64,000 nucleotides of DNA from Sinotaia quadrata. Its lineage: Eukaryota > Mollusca > Gastropoda > Architaenioglossa > Viviparidae. Location: positions 108,925,635-108,989,634 of the forward strand of contig CM054180.1 in assembly GCA_028829895.1 (NCBI GenBank), written 5' to 3'. Within the stretch, counting starts at the first letter, position 1. Every line of letters starts with the position of its first letter. Positions 1 to 37,530 of the stretch are shown in pieces. Under the pieces are notes generated by a model that saw nothing but the letters and a program-made list of their open reading frames with translations, ran no database searches and was not told the DNA's origin. The position numbers were made by a program, and so were the translations under genes.

Positions 1-2085
1 AGCCAGGCTGGTAGCACACCACGTTTGTACCTAGTGTATACGTGCGCCTGCGTTTTTAACTTCTGTCCTCACTGGGGGCGTTGTCGTCATTGTTGATGGT
101 GTTGATGTTGCGGCTGTCCCCGGTGTCCATTGGGATGCATGAAGACGGGTGCTGGCGGCCAGTAGAGATGGCCGAGCATCAGTTTCATCATGTCTGCAAT
201 GGGGTGATTAAAATATTCTTACCGTGTTGCCATTGCTGTCGATGTTGTTGTTGGTGGTGGTTCCTTAGGCATTGTTGTTGATGAAGTTGTTGTAGTGCTG
301 CTATTATTGATGCTGTTGTTGTTGATTTTTGATGTGCTGAGATGGTCACTGTCTTTTATTGGGGGGGGGGCTCGGTTCTGCTGTTGATACTGATTATTTT
401 GTCTGGCCTTCTGTTGTTGTAGATGTTGTCGCAGTCAATGCTGCTCGTGGTGGCGTCCCAGGCAAGGGTGTGAGTGGTGGGGCCACAAGTACCCTTGCAT
501 TCTCATCGTGGATGTCCTGATTTCAGTTGTTGTGTATGTACAGGCGTCAGTTTGTACAATTTGCTCTTCCTTTTCTTTTGTTTTCATCTGTGTGAGGACG
601 ATTTTAAAATCTTGTTTTTCTTGTTGACATCGTTTTTGGTTGTAGTTGTTGTCTGTACTTTATTCCCTCTGTCTTAGTAGTTGTTGTCTGGCTGTGTTTT
701 TCTTTCGGTCACAATTGGTGGGGCTTATGAGAAAGCCTGTTTTGTTTTGTTTTCCTGGATAAGAGTCAGTGTTGAGCTGGCTTTTGTTTTTGGTGGTATT
801 TTCCACTAAATGATAGTTTGAGTTTCACTGTCTGTCGATGGTGGTTTTCTAGCTGTTGAGAGGTGTTCATTTAAAAGCTCCCACAGGTAGATGGCACAGC
901 GACATGGTGCTTTGCAATATGTGGTTCCTCTCCCTTTCCTGATACCTTATGGAGAGAATCCACATTAGAGAAAGTTGCATCAAGGCGGAAGTTTCCTGAT
1001 TTAATCGAGAATTCATAAGGAGTTAATGTTGTTTCCTTATTGGCCCTTGTATCGGTATAGGTTGCTGTGTATTCTTGAGTGTTGAAAATTTCCTAGCTTT
1101 CCTGCCCCGATAAGGGCTTGGAGTGGCCGCATGATCTAAGGCATCCTGATTTTACTGCCCTGAAAAGGGCTTGGGAGTAGGCATTAAGACTGTTTTCACA
1201 ACCAAACCTAATAAGGGCTTAGGCACGGCACTAGCTGTTGTTCGGGTGTTTCGTTTCTCCGTGGCTGCTTTCTCGGTAATCCGTAGGATGAGTTACTTGA
1301 GAGAAAGTCTGATTCGCTCAGCTGCTCGAAACCAACCGTGAATGCACTCGACGAACTTCTCACACTCACTGGGTGGTGGTGGTTACAATGACAATTTTAC
1401 GTCGCGACTGGAGCTTTCGTGGATCATTTCATCACAAGACGTTCTCGGATCTGTAGTGCTCCAGTGGGACATGCTCCTCTTACGCGTATTCGGGGAGCGC
1501 TGGCGGTGGTGTTGCTGTTGGAGTTTTTCTTGGTGCTTGCTTGGTGTTATCGTCAGTTGTTGATTTTTTTTTTAATGTCGATGAGTTGTCTTCCTGTTGA
1601 GTTATGTGTCTGCTATTTCTTGTGTCTTTGGCGTTGAAGTTGTATTTTGTCCCAGTTGAGCGTTGTGTCGGTGGCTGGTGTAAGTTGTGAATTTTGGTGA
1701 CGAATCCTATGTGTAGTGCTGTTTTCCGCTCATCCATTGCTAAACGTGTCTGGCCGGCAAAAGCAGACTTTAGTCTGGTAATCAGTGGGCTAAAGTTGTG
1801 GTCTATGTTGTTGCTGTCATTCCCGATGTTGAGTGGGAGGGGTTTGGGAGGGAGTGTCTTACAGAGCCCAGGCTAGTAGCACGCAAAGTCTGTACTTAGC
1901 GTGTACGTGCGCCTGGTACGTTCACCCACTCCCGTCCATCCGCACTGGTGGTGTTGTTATTGGCGCTGTGGTTGTCCCCAGTGTCAGTTGGGATGCATGA
2001 GTGCGGGCTCTGGCGGCCAGTAAAGGTAGTCGAGCAACCGTTGAATCATGTCTGCAAAGGGGTGATTAAAGTATCCCCACTACAT
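1..2085 (+). repeat. GTTG-rich repeat DNA with 1.86-kb-spaced duplication
   Basis: Sequence at 1-230 recurs in diverged form at about 1862-2085. Shared anchors are CCCAGGCTxGTAGCAC, GTGCGCCTG, GTTGGGATGCATGA-like text, CTGGCGGCCAGTA and GGGGTGATTAAA, in the same order. Between them lies GT/GTTG-rich sequence without a convincing ORF. A third, inverted relative lies at about 48945-49100. It looks like a dispersed non-coding repeat family present here as two partial tandem units. Confidence 0.65.
1085..1245 (+). repeat. Three short repeats ending AAGGGCTTGG/AGG
   Basis: The pattern CCTGCCC then GATAAGGGCTTGG appears near 1100. Related CTGCCCTGAAAAGGGCTTGG is near 1155, and a shorter CTAATAAGGGCTTAGG near 1209. 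Spacing is about 55 bases. No function is evident. Confidence 0.45.
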
Positions 2086-2283
2086 GAATTGCTGCTCACT
2101 GGGCCCAAATTGCTGTCTTTGAAGTAATCGGAGATGGTTTCGTTTGCATTATTGTCGTTGTCGCCTTTGTTGTCGGATTTGAAGTGGTGGGCGGCGTCTT
2201 TTGTGTTCTCTTAGTTCTCTATTCTGGCTGCTGCTATTGTTGTTGTTGTTGATCTTGTGGGGGTCTCTGGTAATGGTGAGAGA

Positions 2284-3250
2284 GAGCCTTAACCAAGCTA
2301 ACCATCACCAAGCTAGCTGTAACCAAGCTAACGTTAACCAAGGTAGCTGTAACAAAGCTAACGTTAACCAAGCTAGCCGTAAACTAGCTAGCCATAACCA
2401 AGCTAATGTTAACCATGCTAGCTGTAACAAAGCTAGCCGTAATCAAACTAACCATAACCAAGCTAGCAGTAACCAAGCTAGCCATAACCAAGCTAACCAT
2501 AATCAATCTAACGTTAACCAAGCTAGCCGTAACCAAGCTAACCATAAACAATCTAACGTTAACCAAGCTAGCAGTAACCAAGCTAGCCATAACCAAGGTA
2601 ACCATAACCACTCTAACGTTAACCAAGCTATCTGTAACCATGACAGCCAAAACCAATCTAACCATAACCATGCTAGCCATATCCAAGCAAGCGTTAACCA
2701 AACTAGCCGTATCCAAGCTAACCATAACCAAGCTAGCCGTAACGAAACTAACCATAACCAAGCTAGCCGTAACCAAGCTAACGTTAACCAAGTTAGCCGT
2801 AACCAAACTAACAATAACCAAGCTAACCATAATCGAACTAACGTTAACCAAGCTAGCTGTAACCAAGCTAACATTAACCAATCTAGCCATAACCAACCTA
2901 ACCATAACCAAGCTAGCTGTAACCAAGCTAACCATAAACTAGCTGGTCGTAACCAAGCTAGCCGTAACCAAACTAACGTTAACTAAGCTAGCCGTAAACA
3001 ACCTAACCATAACCAAGCTAGCTGTAACCAAGCTAACCATAAACTAGCTGGTCGTAACCAAGCTAGCCGTAACCAAACTAACGTTAACTAAGCTAGCCAT
3101 AACCAAGCTAACCATAACCAAGCTAGCTGTAACCAAGCTAACGTTAACCAAACTAGCCGTATCCAAGCTAACGTTAACCAAGCTAGCCATAACCGAGCTA
3201 ATGGTAACCAAGTTAACCGTAACCAAGCTAACCATAACCAATTTAGCCGT
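2284..3250 (+). repeat. 15-bp minisatellite, about 64 copies
   Basis: The unit is AACCAAGCTAGCCGT, with variants ending AACCAT, AACGTT or AGCTGT. It is continuous from about 2284 to 3250. Because 15 is a multiple of three and the unit has no stop in most frames, long ORFs appear in several frames on both strands. A block near 2930-2995 recurs near 3034-3090, showing a higher-order duplication. Confidence 0.95.
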
Positions 3251-3633
3251 AATATTTTAAAGACACCATAAACATAAGAAGTACACATTTTTCTTATTTC
3301 AGTACCCTGTATCTATCTTTCAAAATACACACCGTTTTCAAGGCAGACTGTATTTATTTTAGTGTTACAGTAAAATGTGTGTGTCTCATGCCTTGGTCTT
3401 TCCACTGACCATCTCAATGGCGGCCAGTGCTTTCAACTCAGTCCCAAATTCGTCAATTGTCGAGAGAGTACAACTGTAGAAACGTGCAGCAGCTTCTAAA
3501 TTGTAAGCAAAATAAAAACTAAAATTTGCAAAACTGTTAGTGATTTTATTCTCAACAATATTTTTCTTTCATTGGGCTCCTTTTCTTATATTGTTCTTTT
3601 TCATTTTAGTCAGCTTGTTGTTTCTTCTTTTAG
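3251..3633. other. Non-coding stretch and 3' end of upstream intron
   Basis: This is AT-rich sequence leading to the exon A acceptor pyrimidine tract. No exon ending in the phase needed before exon A (two bases, expected TG of a Trp codon) was recognised here or in 1-3250. Confidence 0.5.
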
Positions 3634-27496
<23,863 letters not shown>

Positions 27497-28034
27497 AAAA
27501 AAAAATTATAAAACCAAGGCCTTGTTTCCATAACTTAAAATAATACATTTTTAATGTATGTTTTAAAATGCTACATAAAACTGTTCTGTATCAAATTATT
27601 TCAATTACATACATTGATTTCTTTAAGGCAAACTAAGAATTCTCTATGCTTTACTTATCTGGTTATGAACTTTTGTCTTTACTGCGGTAGGAAATACGCA
27701 AATGAATGTCGTTAACAAAATGTATATGGTGATAAAATTTGTGTACCACTTTTCTTCATCTCTCGGTATTTTTTTCACATGTTTGACAATTACATTTTAA
27801 GTTGTTACCATGTAGCGTTTGTGGTATAGCCCTAATATGGTTCAAGCTATAGTTAATTGCTATAATACACACATCATCTGCAAATGGAGCGTATACTAAA
27901 CCATTCTGTCTTGGAGCAGTTATGGTCATTCTCAAAAAACATCTCTAATATATTTTAGGTCGTTATCTTTATATTACAACAGATACTTGTACGTTCATAT
28001 CTGGACATCTGAAGGTCACGATCTCTTCAGCCTG
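27497..28034 (+). other. Probable 3' UTR of exon H isoform
   Basis: The TAA is followed by an A-run and AT-rich sequence with no canonical AATAAA nearby. The next clear hexamer is at 28571. Confidence 0.45.
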
Positions 28035-28237
28035 CTAGTTTCATTGACTTGAGTCCAGTCCAGTCCAGTCCAGTCCAAATGCCTGTCCCATTTGTCTGCT
28101 AGTTTCATTGACTTGAGTCCAGTCCAAATGCCTGTCCCATTTGTCTGCTAGTTTCATTGACTTGAGTCCAGTCCAAATGCCTGTCCCATTTGTCTGCTAG
28201 TTTCATTGACTTGAGTCCAGTCCAAATGCCTGTCCCA
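28035..28237 (+). repeat. 50-bp minisatellite, 4 copies
   Basis: The unit is CTGCTAGTTTCATTGACTTG with AGTCCAGTCCAAATGCCTGT and CCCATTTGT. Confidence 0.95.
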
Positions 28238-28360
28238 ATTGAACATGCATACGCTCATTTTGACATTGAACTTTTCTGACATAAAACACTAAGATCTGTG
28301 GCCAACATTTTTCTCGTATTAGGGACGTTCAACTTGGAACGATCTGTTATTTCAAATCGA

Positions 28361-28455
28361 ATAAGGCCAAACCATAATATCATTTAAGAAAAGTATTAAA
28401 ATAATTAATAAGGCCAAACCATAATATCATTTAAGAAAAGTATTAAAATAATTAT
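28361..28455 (+). repeat. 47-bp tandem duplication
   Basis: ATAAGGCCAAACCATAATAT begins at 28361 and again at 28408, and both copies end ATTAAAATAATT. Confidence 0.93.
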
Positions 28456-28570
28456 TTTAACATACAAACACTCGTGACTTTCATAAAATTCCCCCATTTT
28501 TCTCTGTTTTCTTAATCTGTTGCGAAGTTTCTTTATTATATCTGTTAATATGTATCTTTTATCATATTAT

Positions 28571-28576
28571 AATAAA
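28571..28576 (+). terminator. Candidate polyadenylation signal for exon H isoform
   Basis: AATAAA lies about 1.07 kb after the exon H stop, in sequence homologous to the ATTAAA at 22234. Confidence 0.45.
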
Positions 28577-28739
28577 GCATTTTAGAAAAAGATTATACAT
28601 TGCTCAATAATTATTATTGTTGTTGTTATTTTGAACGTGTGAACTAAAAGCAACTTCCGTAGAAATATATATAATCATAAATATGTTTAGCAGTGATTGG
28701 ATTGAGACATACATGCATGAATACCTCATAATACATACA

Positions 28740-28741
28740 TG

Positions 28742-28820
<79 letters not shown>

Positions 28821-28900
28821 GCACACTATATATAAGTAGATAGATAGATAGATAGACATATGTACGCACGCAGACACACGCACACACACACACATATTTG
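28740..28900. repeat. (CA)n(TA)n(GATA)n compound microsatellite
   Basis: CA repeats to about 28772, TA repeats to 28812, a GATA run near 28838-28857, then CA-rich sequence. Confidence 0.95.
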
Positions 28901-29039
28901 AGAGCGATGTCAAATCTGAGAACTGATGTATTACTTGTCCAACCCAAGATGTGATTGTTCAGGTTCCTTATCTATAAATATACATATATTATTCAAAATG
29001 GTTTTGTCATGTATTGTGTACTGACTAGGGACTTAAGAA

Positions 29040-29640
29040 TACAAGCAAATATAAGTACAGAAGAGTCACGATACAGACAAGTAAGTACAAGAGAGTCACA
29101 ATACAGGTACATACAAGTAAAAGAGAGTCGTACTACAGATAAATAGAGTTACAAGAGAGTCGTACTACAGGTAAATAGAGTTACAAGAGAGTCGTACTAC
29201 AGGTAAATAGAGTTACAAGAGAGTTGTACTACAGGTAAATAGAGTTACAAGAGAGTCGTACTACAGGTAAATAGAGTTACAAGAGAGTCGTACTACAGGT
29301 AAATAGAGTTACAAGAGAGTCGTACTACAGGTAAATAGAGTTACAAGAGAGTCACGTTACAGATAAATATTAGTCAAAAGAGGCACCATAAATGTGTTTA
29401 CAAGACAATCATGCTGCAGGTACATATAAGTACAACATAGTCACGATACGAGTAAGTTAAGTACAAAAGTGTCACGCTACATAGTAACTACAAGAGAATC
29501 ACTCTACAGTTATAGATAAGCGCAAGAGAGTTATGTTACTCGTAAATAAATATAAGTACTAGCGAGTCACTCTACATGTACGTAAGTACAAGAGTATGTT
29601 AAATCTAAATATAAGTACAGGAGAGTCACGCTATAGGAAT
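29040..29640 (+). repeat. 32-bp minisatellite, more than 10 copies
   Basis: The unit is AGTTACAAGAGAGTCGTACT plus ACAGGTAAATAG. About seven central copies are near-perfect; both sides decay into looser TACAAG/GAGTCACG words. Confidence 0.94.
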
Positions 29641-30780
29641 ATATATGTCAACTAAGACTCAGACTCGAAACAAACACTTTGGTAAACAGGGATGTGACAC
29701 CTCTGGATACCTTCACTCGTTATGATTGTTATTTGTTAATTAATAACACATAACTAATTACAAGTGGTCGAGAATCTTAATTTACAGTACTAATAATTCT
29801 CCCACAAGATCGACACTTTGCGTAAAACGTTCGTGCAAATTGAAATATTATATTAAATTACAGGCCACGTTTTTGCTGTTCATTTTAAAAATTAAAAATA
29901 AATGTTGCATCCAAATAGCTAACATGCACCATTTACAGTTTTAAATTTTGAAAATGCTTCATAATATGATATACGTGTTTGTAAATGAAAATGTAAGTTT
30001 ATATGAAAAATCATTTGAATATGAGTCTGAGGTCATTATTGGACATAATGTCAATAAAATTGTTTGCCCACTCTTTTAATTAGTTTATTTGACAGTGAGT
30101 ATATGTAGGCCTACTATATGCAGACTTTAATGAAGAAAATCGTCACAAAAATGTACTTTTGCGATGTACTTTACTGGTACTCGAGCACCAGAAAGCGAAG
30201 TATTCGCCCAACAGTATAGCTAGGCTAGAATCATTGTCATTAAAGTATGTCATACCGTGACCCGGATGTATTTGAAGGGGAATTTGTAACTTTGACCTTC
30301 GTGTTCAAGGTCGCAATTTTAGCACTTTTTCTAAACAAATAGTGAGCGATGTAAGCATTTATTCGTAAACATAAAACTATATCAGGAATGCTCAAACTGT
30401 CATCTACATTATAATAAGAAAAACCTTTTTATAATGAGAAGATACACTTTTGCTCAGCCCCCCACATTACTGGCCACTAAAAACCTATTGGAGTCCTCAG
30501 TGATAAACAATTTCTCGCTCTTTTACAAAATTATCTAAAATGTTTATATTCTTATTAATTATTACAGTTATTGAATACTAAGAAAATAAATTGGTGCAAT
30601 GGACAACTGTTAACAAATAAAAATATATCATAATGAATTGTAATTAATTATTAAACATTTCACCCCATCATTGTGTGACGAAGTACATCACAAATGTAGG
30701 CATCAATAGCTAACATTCCCCAGAGAGGGCTTAAAAGTACCAAACATCTGCTAACCAATAAAATTAATCAGTGATATGAA
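29641..30780. other. AT-rich intergenic DNA
   Basis: At 29700-29830 a short segment (CATAACTAATTACAAGTGG, AATAATTCTCC) is related to the right arm of the intronic inverted repeat. The rest holds nothing recognised. Confidence 0.5.
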
Positions 30781-30791
30781 CACACACACTA

Positions 30792-30838
<47 letters not shown>
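30781..30838. repeat. (CA)n microsatellite
   Basis: CA run with one interruption near 30790. Confidence 0.95.
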
Positions 30839-30842
<4 letters not shown>

Positions 30843-33800
30843 TTTTTTTCAATAGAAATACGTTATAAAAATATCTACTGAGTTAGTTAACAAACAATAT
30901 GTGATATGCTCCTTCTCTCAGTTATTATTATTAATATTTACATTTAATAATTATAATCAATGACGTTAAGCAAATTATAATTTAGTGATTATATTCTAAC
31001 TGGATTACTCCTCACTCAATTTCACCTGGTGGATCCAATCAGCAGCTTTAGAATTTTAATTCTATTATTTCTACTGTGACAGACTTCTGACCGAATTCTG
31101 TGTCACGAACTTCTGACCCACATCCAAAACTCGAATATCATATTCGAAATGAATTCCTTTGTTAGAACCCTCCCGTCGTGCACCAGCATGAGGAAAAACA
31201 ATAGTGAGTTCATCCCTTGTTATGTAACTTTAGACGACAGTCGAGAAAGTTCGGATCAACAAACATACCTCGTGATCTAGTCACGTGATGCATTCATGCA
31301 CTACAATAAATACTCTTGACGCGGTAGTATTCTTTACTCATAACGCAAACCAGTCGACACACACCAGCTCTTGAGCATCTAGTCGCCGCATATCTTGCTG
31401 AGTCACAAAGGAACATAGGAACCCATGTCTTGTGCAGTAAAGTCTACTTTAAGAAGGTAACACATCTACTTCTTACAATGATATTGCATTTTACTATTTG
31501 TATTTTTGTATATGAATTTATGTATGTATTTTATGTGAATTATTACAATTTCCTCCAAGCATATGTGATTCGATAGAATGACTAAAGCCTAAAGATTTCA
31601 TTGTATATAAATTAATTTAACCTTTTGACTTTAATTTGTATAAACCTTAATTCAAATGATTCTCTTGCGTGTAATTTCATTGTTAAATTATAAAGCGCTC
31701 ATATTTAATTTGAATTATATTTTGTTCTCCTTGTATGAATTCCATTTTTGATGAAGTAAATGTTGGAAATTCATATGTTCATGTAATGTTAAAAATAACA
31801 CATGTGAATTATATTGTATCTTTTATGAATATAAATATATTGTAAAAGACACGATAGTCGAAGATTTAAAACTAAGCACATTGTATCAATCACACGTGCT
31901 TGGATGATTTGTGAATGTAAATGCAAACCACTCATAGAAACCACACTATTATTTCAGAACGGGTTCTTCTTCTCTACCTCATAATACATTCTATGTATTA
32001 TTGCCACCTTCGCATCACGTTGGGTGTGCATTCCTTTGTTCAACCTTGGACGAACGACGTACAATTCCGTGTCACCATTGTTGTTGATGCTATGCTATGA
32101 CGGATCGCTAGTATGACAAGTCGAGAGACGACAAGTTTACTGGAAGCTACGATCGTACAGTGCAAGCATCGCTTGATATGTGGAAGGATCGAACTGTCCT
32201 TAGACCATGTGTTCATCAAGACCACTGATGAAAGATGAGTAACTAAACCGAATTCTGAATCAATCGAATGAGCTGGCAAAAATAACTCTTTCAAACATAA
32301 CCTTCAAGCAGATTGAACTTGCCTTAGTTTAGATCTGAAGCTGTGTCTTCGTAATTGATTGTTATTGTTAAATATTAACCATTAAATTCTTTTATTGTTA
32401 ATACCTCTTTTGTAGTGATTTTTATGCATATAGACCTAATTCGTGGTTTGGATGGGGGATCGACTGAGCTAAATATAACCTTTTGAATGCATAAAGATTT
32501 AAGAGAGTGTTAACGGTTTCCAAACCGGCTATTGTACACAAGTTGTCTGTTCGTGAATCTGTTTGTCTGTACTACAAAGACGCATTTTCATATGAGACGA
32601 AAGATAATTTGAGCAACCAGTCTGTTTAAGGAAAGAGGAGAAATTAATTTATCTAATTAAATTAAAGTTCTGTAAAATTCCTAAGCAGGGTCTTTAAATA
32701 AAAACTAGACATGTAACATCTACACATAATATAAACATTCAATTATAGCACAATTTCTGCCTATGGGAACATCTTACTTAAGGATATAATATTGATCTAT
32801 CTTTATCTAATAGCACAGCAGTCTCAGCCCTATTGATTATTCCAGTCATACTATATTATAAATAAGAAGCTTATTTGCAAGAAAATTACTATAATTCTTA
32901 TTAATATAACAATCACATAAACGTAAAATTAAAGTTAGTTCACAAGAAGGAAAAAAGAACTGATTCACAATAACTGTCTAATACAATACCCAGTCCAACT
33001 TAAAAATACTAAGGTGATTACTTCGTTCAAGATCCCATTTCTCATCACAGAAGAAAATTGGAGTAAAAATTAAGAGTAATACCCCCTGGCACATCCTGCT
33101 GGCGAAGTGAAGTCCTTCAGCGTGCTACGTGGCCAGTGACGTCACATGCTATATGAGTTCAAAATTCAATTAGTTATTCAGTCCAAATACAGAATCTTTC
33201 TGTGATGGGGTGTGGTGTTGTTGTTATTATGGATCACCCCAGGATCCGAGGAGATGATGAAACGATGAGACAATCAGACAATACGGCTACGGCAGCCAGA
33301 GCAGAAGAGGCAGAATATGCAACACGTGTTTACATTTTCATGATCTTTATTTAGGCGACACACCGCCAACCACTCTCCAAAAGACGACCACCAAAAGACC
33401 GACCAAAGACGACAAAAGACGACCCTTTCACACTCTCTCACACACAATATATCTAAAAAGTCCGGGCGGCAAAGGGGACTCCACTAGACAATTCTGGAAC
33501 TGAGGCTAAAACTAATGCTAAAAGGGTACTTCTGTGTTAATGTACTTCGTTCTAACATAAATTCCTTCCAAACTACCTAGAGTTATATAATACTTTAACT
33601 ATCAAAAAATAGTACACTAAATACTCTTTAAATACAATACTTCTTTACAATATAATTTGCAAAATAAACTATCAAATAAAATAAATAACTGTAATCATGT
33701 GCCAGGGGAAAACCATGTACACATACATAAATCATAGAATACACTTAGAAAACAATATAAACTAACTTACAAAATTATATAAATACAAACTACATCCCAC

Positions 33801-36800
33801 TAACTATTTGAATATCTAAATATCAACTTTATTAATTAAATATATAATGTGATAAGTGGCGATTAAACCCGTACACAATGGCACAGCCATAAACATTACC
33901 ATAGCAGACCGCGCCTCTATTCAAACTAGCGGCCGATGACCTACTTTGCTGCCCGGCAAAATAAGCGCTACGCACACACTGCTCTGTACACGTACATCCA
34001 CCCTTCCACATTTCCTTTCAGTTGAGACCCTGATTTTCACACAGTTAATTTAATCCTATCGTTGAGTTACCAGCCGAAGACAGTAACAGAAGTATCATAT
34101 TAGCACTATCAGTCCATCCAAAAACATTTAACTTCCTCAGGCGATATTTATAGGGATAACCTTCTCTCCTACAGTTCGAGTTACATTGGCTCTTCAACTG
34201 CAGGTTACGATCAGTGCAAATCAAATCGTACACAGGCCCCACGCCTATAATAATGAGTCCATCTGTCACGAGCTGAGGTAAGCCCTGTGAAATTTTCTTG
34301 CAAATAAAGATTTGTGTGTGTGTAGGACCATTCCTCAAGATGCAATTATCCCCTATACACTCTCCCCTTCCCACCCAATAACTTCCAACTAGCACTTAGT
34401 AGCGAAATGCCTCACTTCATCTGTGGCACTGTGGGGTGAAAAAAAGTTAATTAGGCTAAATTTCTAGCTCAAAGTACATAACTTATGAGTTAGCACTAGA
34501 TGCTCAAGAAACAAAGCAAGAAGCCACGCTGTTCTTCCAGGCAAAGAAGAAAATAATTAGCTGACCAGTCATCTTATAAGTATTTATAGTGCACAGCCTT
34601 GCTGATTGAGATAATATGATTTGGTCTAAGTATATATGTTAAAACTTGCTTGTTATTATATTTCTTTGCTATTACAGTAAGCAGTGACTGTTTAAGGATG
34701 TATATGTGTATAATGATCAGAGTGCATCACTTAAAACCATGGTGCCTGGAAACTATCTTCTAATCTATTATTAATATGATTAATTATCTTTAACTCACTC
34801 TTATAATGTCTAAATAACGACTTAGTAACACAGCTATTGTGAACAGAAACTTAAATGTCCACTTGCTAATTTAGCACCTCAAAAAGCACTGTCAAATCAG
34901 AAGGTAAACCAGTTGACTTCTCTGTGTGGAGATGTTTAGGCTTGGTATTAATCAAGGGGTGACTGACTCTTGTAGATCGACACCCTGTAACTCCGTGATC
35001 TTGTGACTGACTTATGTTGTGACAAGAACTACACGCAATCAGGTCAACCGAGAACTGAACTTCAGTGACCTAACAGCCATCATTTATCGCAAGATGACAC
35101 AATGGGACAGGGCTGGCAGATGTGCTGAGGCATAATTGCCGCATTGTCATTCAACCAGAGACTTATCACAGTCACCTACTTCAGATAAGCTGGCTTCAAC
35201 CAACTGCCAATGACTATCACACAGCAGATAGATAGCTTTTGCCCTCATGATTAAGTAAAATATCATTCATACAACAGGCAACCTCTTATATAGATTTCCC
35301 CAATTATTAACTAATACTACGCATTAAATGTATAGTATTAAACCTTATTTGTCTGTCCTAGTTAATTTGTGTAGTACGGTATGACTGTCAGAGTAAGGGA
35401 ACATAACTTAAGGGGCGGGGGGGGGCTCGTTAATTAACCATTCTCGTCTTTCCTTTTATTTCTACTTTATTCAATGACTCTAACGATTGATTGTACTTTA
35501 AGTGTGAGTGAGACTCCGTATGTTTCTGCATAGTTTGGGTGCTCCAAACCATAAGTAAACAGAATCATGCAGACAACTCACACATCACGTCACAAAAACA
35601 ACAAGAAAGGTAGGTGCTTAGAGCCGAAAATAACAAAGCATCCATGACAACCATTGTGAAATTAAGACATATTTAACCTGAAACACAAAGGTATAGTACG
35701 CTCATAAATTTCTGTTTCGTAGCTTTTATATTCTCTCACTCTTTTCATTCTCAAACTTACGTGGATCTCCAAAGATAGTATGGTGGAATAAATCGGCAAT
35801 TTCTGGTACAAGGAGGTGACTGGAAATTGCTACAATTGTTGTTCTGCTTGAGGCAGAGCACCAGATTAGCCTTAAGAGAATAGTAGCGAATCAGTGTTCT
35901 ACAACATGAATAGGGAAACATGTGGAATTGACATGAACAATAACATGTGACGTTATTACAAAAGCATGCAAAAGACTATTCAGACAGCACCTAAACCAGG
36001 TTAAGTAGAAACTATTATGGCTTATCTCTAATAACTCTATTTTCGTTCTCTTATAAGAATATCTTATGATTTGTATTGACACTATTCTATTGAATTGAGT
36101 TTTAGGATATAAGACTGCATAGATATAAAAATTATTTGAATGAGGTTTCATGTAAATATTGATGTCAAGTAATCTTTTTCATCGTATTTGTTATATGTAT
36201 ATTTGATTGTTGATTTAATAAGTTTATTGTTAAACTTATTGACCTTTTACACATATTGAAAACCTTATGCGAATTTAGTTTGACTGGAGTTTGAGTTTTG
36301 CATGACAGTACATGTTTTAATTGCTAATGCACAGATTAGAGGTGAACTCCATGGCAAATGAACCGGTCGTATATTTTGCAGTTCCTTGGTAAGGGTCTTA
36401 TTTAATATTCTGAACTCTAAGAGGCATTAATACAATAGCAGGAATAAATTATTGTGTACTAAGTCTATCAACTATTATCCTATCAATAGCAATTAAATAA
36501 GTTAAGAAGCGACAAGCAAAAGAAAAAGCTGTTATATTAAGGTCTATTAAAACGGTATAATAACTAGAGAGGATCTATCTATAGGAATATGTATATCGAG
36601 ATTGTTACAGTTTAAAGACATCAGAGGTGTTGGGACGAAGAGAGGAAGGAGGGGGGGGGGCTGCTACATGAAATGCACTCACGCTCCTATTTCTATATAA
36701 GGAGAGTCTATCGTGTCTATCTAGTGGGTTCAATCTTGTTGGTGTAACTGCTAAACAAAAAATATCTTATCCCAAGACTCACAATCCAAACGAACACTTT

Positions 36801-37530
36801 GCTTTGATAGAACATCTAACATTACAAATTTAAACGCTCTTCTGAAAATATCTTGGCAGTCGATAACTTCTTATTAATGGGGAAATCTGTAGTTGAAAGA
36901 GTTCAGGACGTTGCATAGTCATATAAAATTAGATTTAAATGACAGAGAACGTGCAGCCTATGAAAATGCAGGAAGTGTATCGTAGAATACACAACGAAGT
37001 ATCCATTTGGTGACAATTTGTATATCTATGTATCAGGAAATGGGTCCTTTGTTAGTTTCTAAGAAATGAGAAATCAGGATTTCCCGATTTCCCGAGGTAC
37101 TTCTTACAAGCTTAGTGACAGATTTCCGTTAATTTCAAGTACAATTTAGCGATTGGTACTTACTGCTTAAGAATGATAAAAGAAAATCTTTCCTATATTA
37201 GTAGGATTATTTTCTATTGTTCTAATCTAAATGAAAGTGCACTTCAGGGTAAAGTCAAATTTAATTTCAGTGTAAACTACTAATGAACTCACAACAATCA
37301 ATCGTTTGTACGTATTTAAGCGGTATGTAACATTTCGAATTTACTTAAACAGAGATATTATATTAACGTGCTTGAGCACAATGGCTTCCCCGTTTCATTC
37401 TATAATATGAATTCAACTGATAATGTGGGTTGGGGAACGACATACTAAACCATCAAAACTGAACACCTGTTGCCCATAAAATAATGACTTGTCTGAGATG
37501 TGAAACAAAATGCACAGAAATAAACCGAAC
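30839..37530. other. Long intergenic stretch without recognised gene
   Basis: AT-rich. Small ORFs at 32040-32294 (-), 34045-34395 (-) and 35891-36151 (-) have no recognisable domain and no repeat support. G-runs occur near 35412-35426 and 36646-36660. At about 36150-36300 is a weak relative of the 13745-14330 repeat. Confidence 0.5.

Noticed and set aside
2201..2986. 261-residue ORF over the 15-bp minisatellite
   Set aside because: Overlapping forward and reverse frames are equally open because the unit length is a multiple of three. No coding evidence, so kept only as a repeat and a question.
31075..31460. Possible LTR beginning TGTGACAGAC with a first-exon-like ATG and donor near 31423-31458
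   Set aside because: No second LTR, primer-binding site or pol fragment was found nearby, and no downstream exon could be matched.
33180..33360. Possible minus-strand LTR end with AATAAAGATC
   Set aside because: No paired LTR or internal coding domain recognised; similarity was to general LTR style only.
34045..34395. 116-residue minus-strand ORF
   Set aside because: No recognisable domain, no splice partners and no repeat copy in the window to compare.
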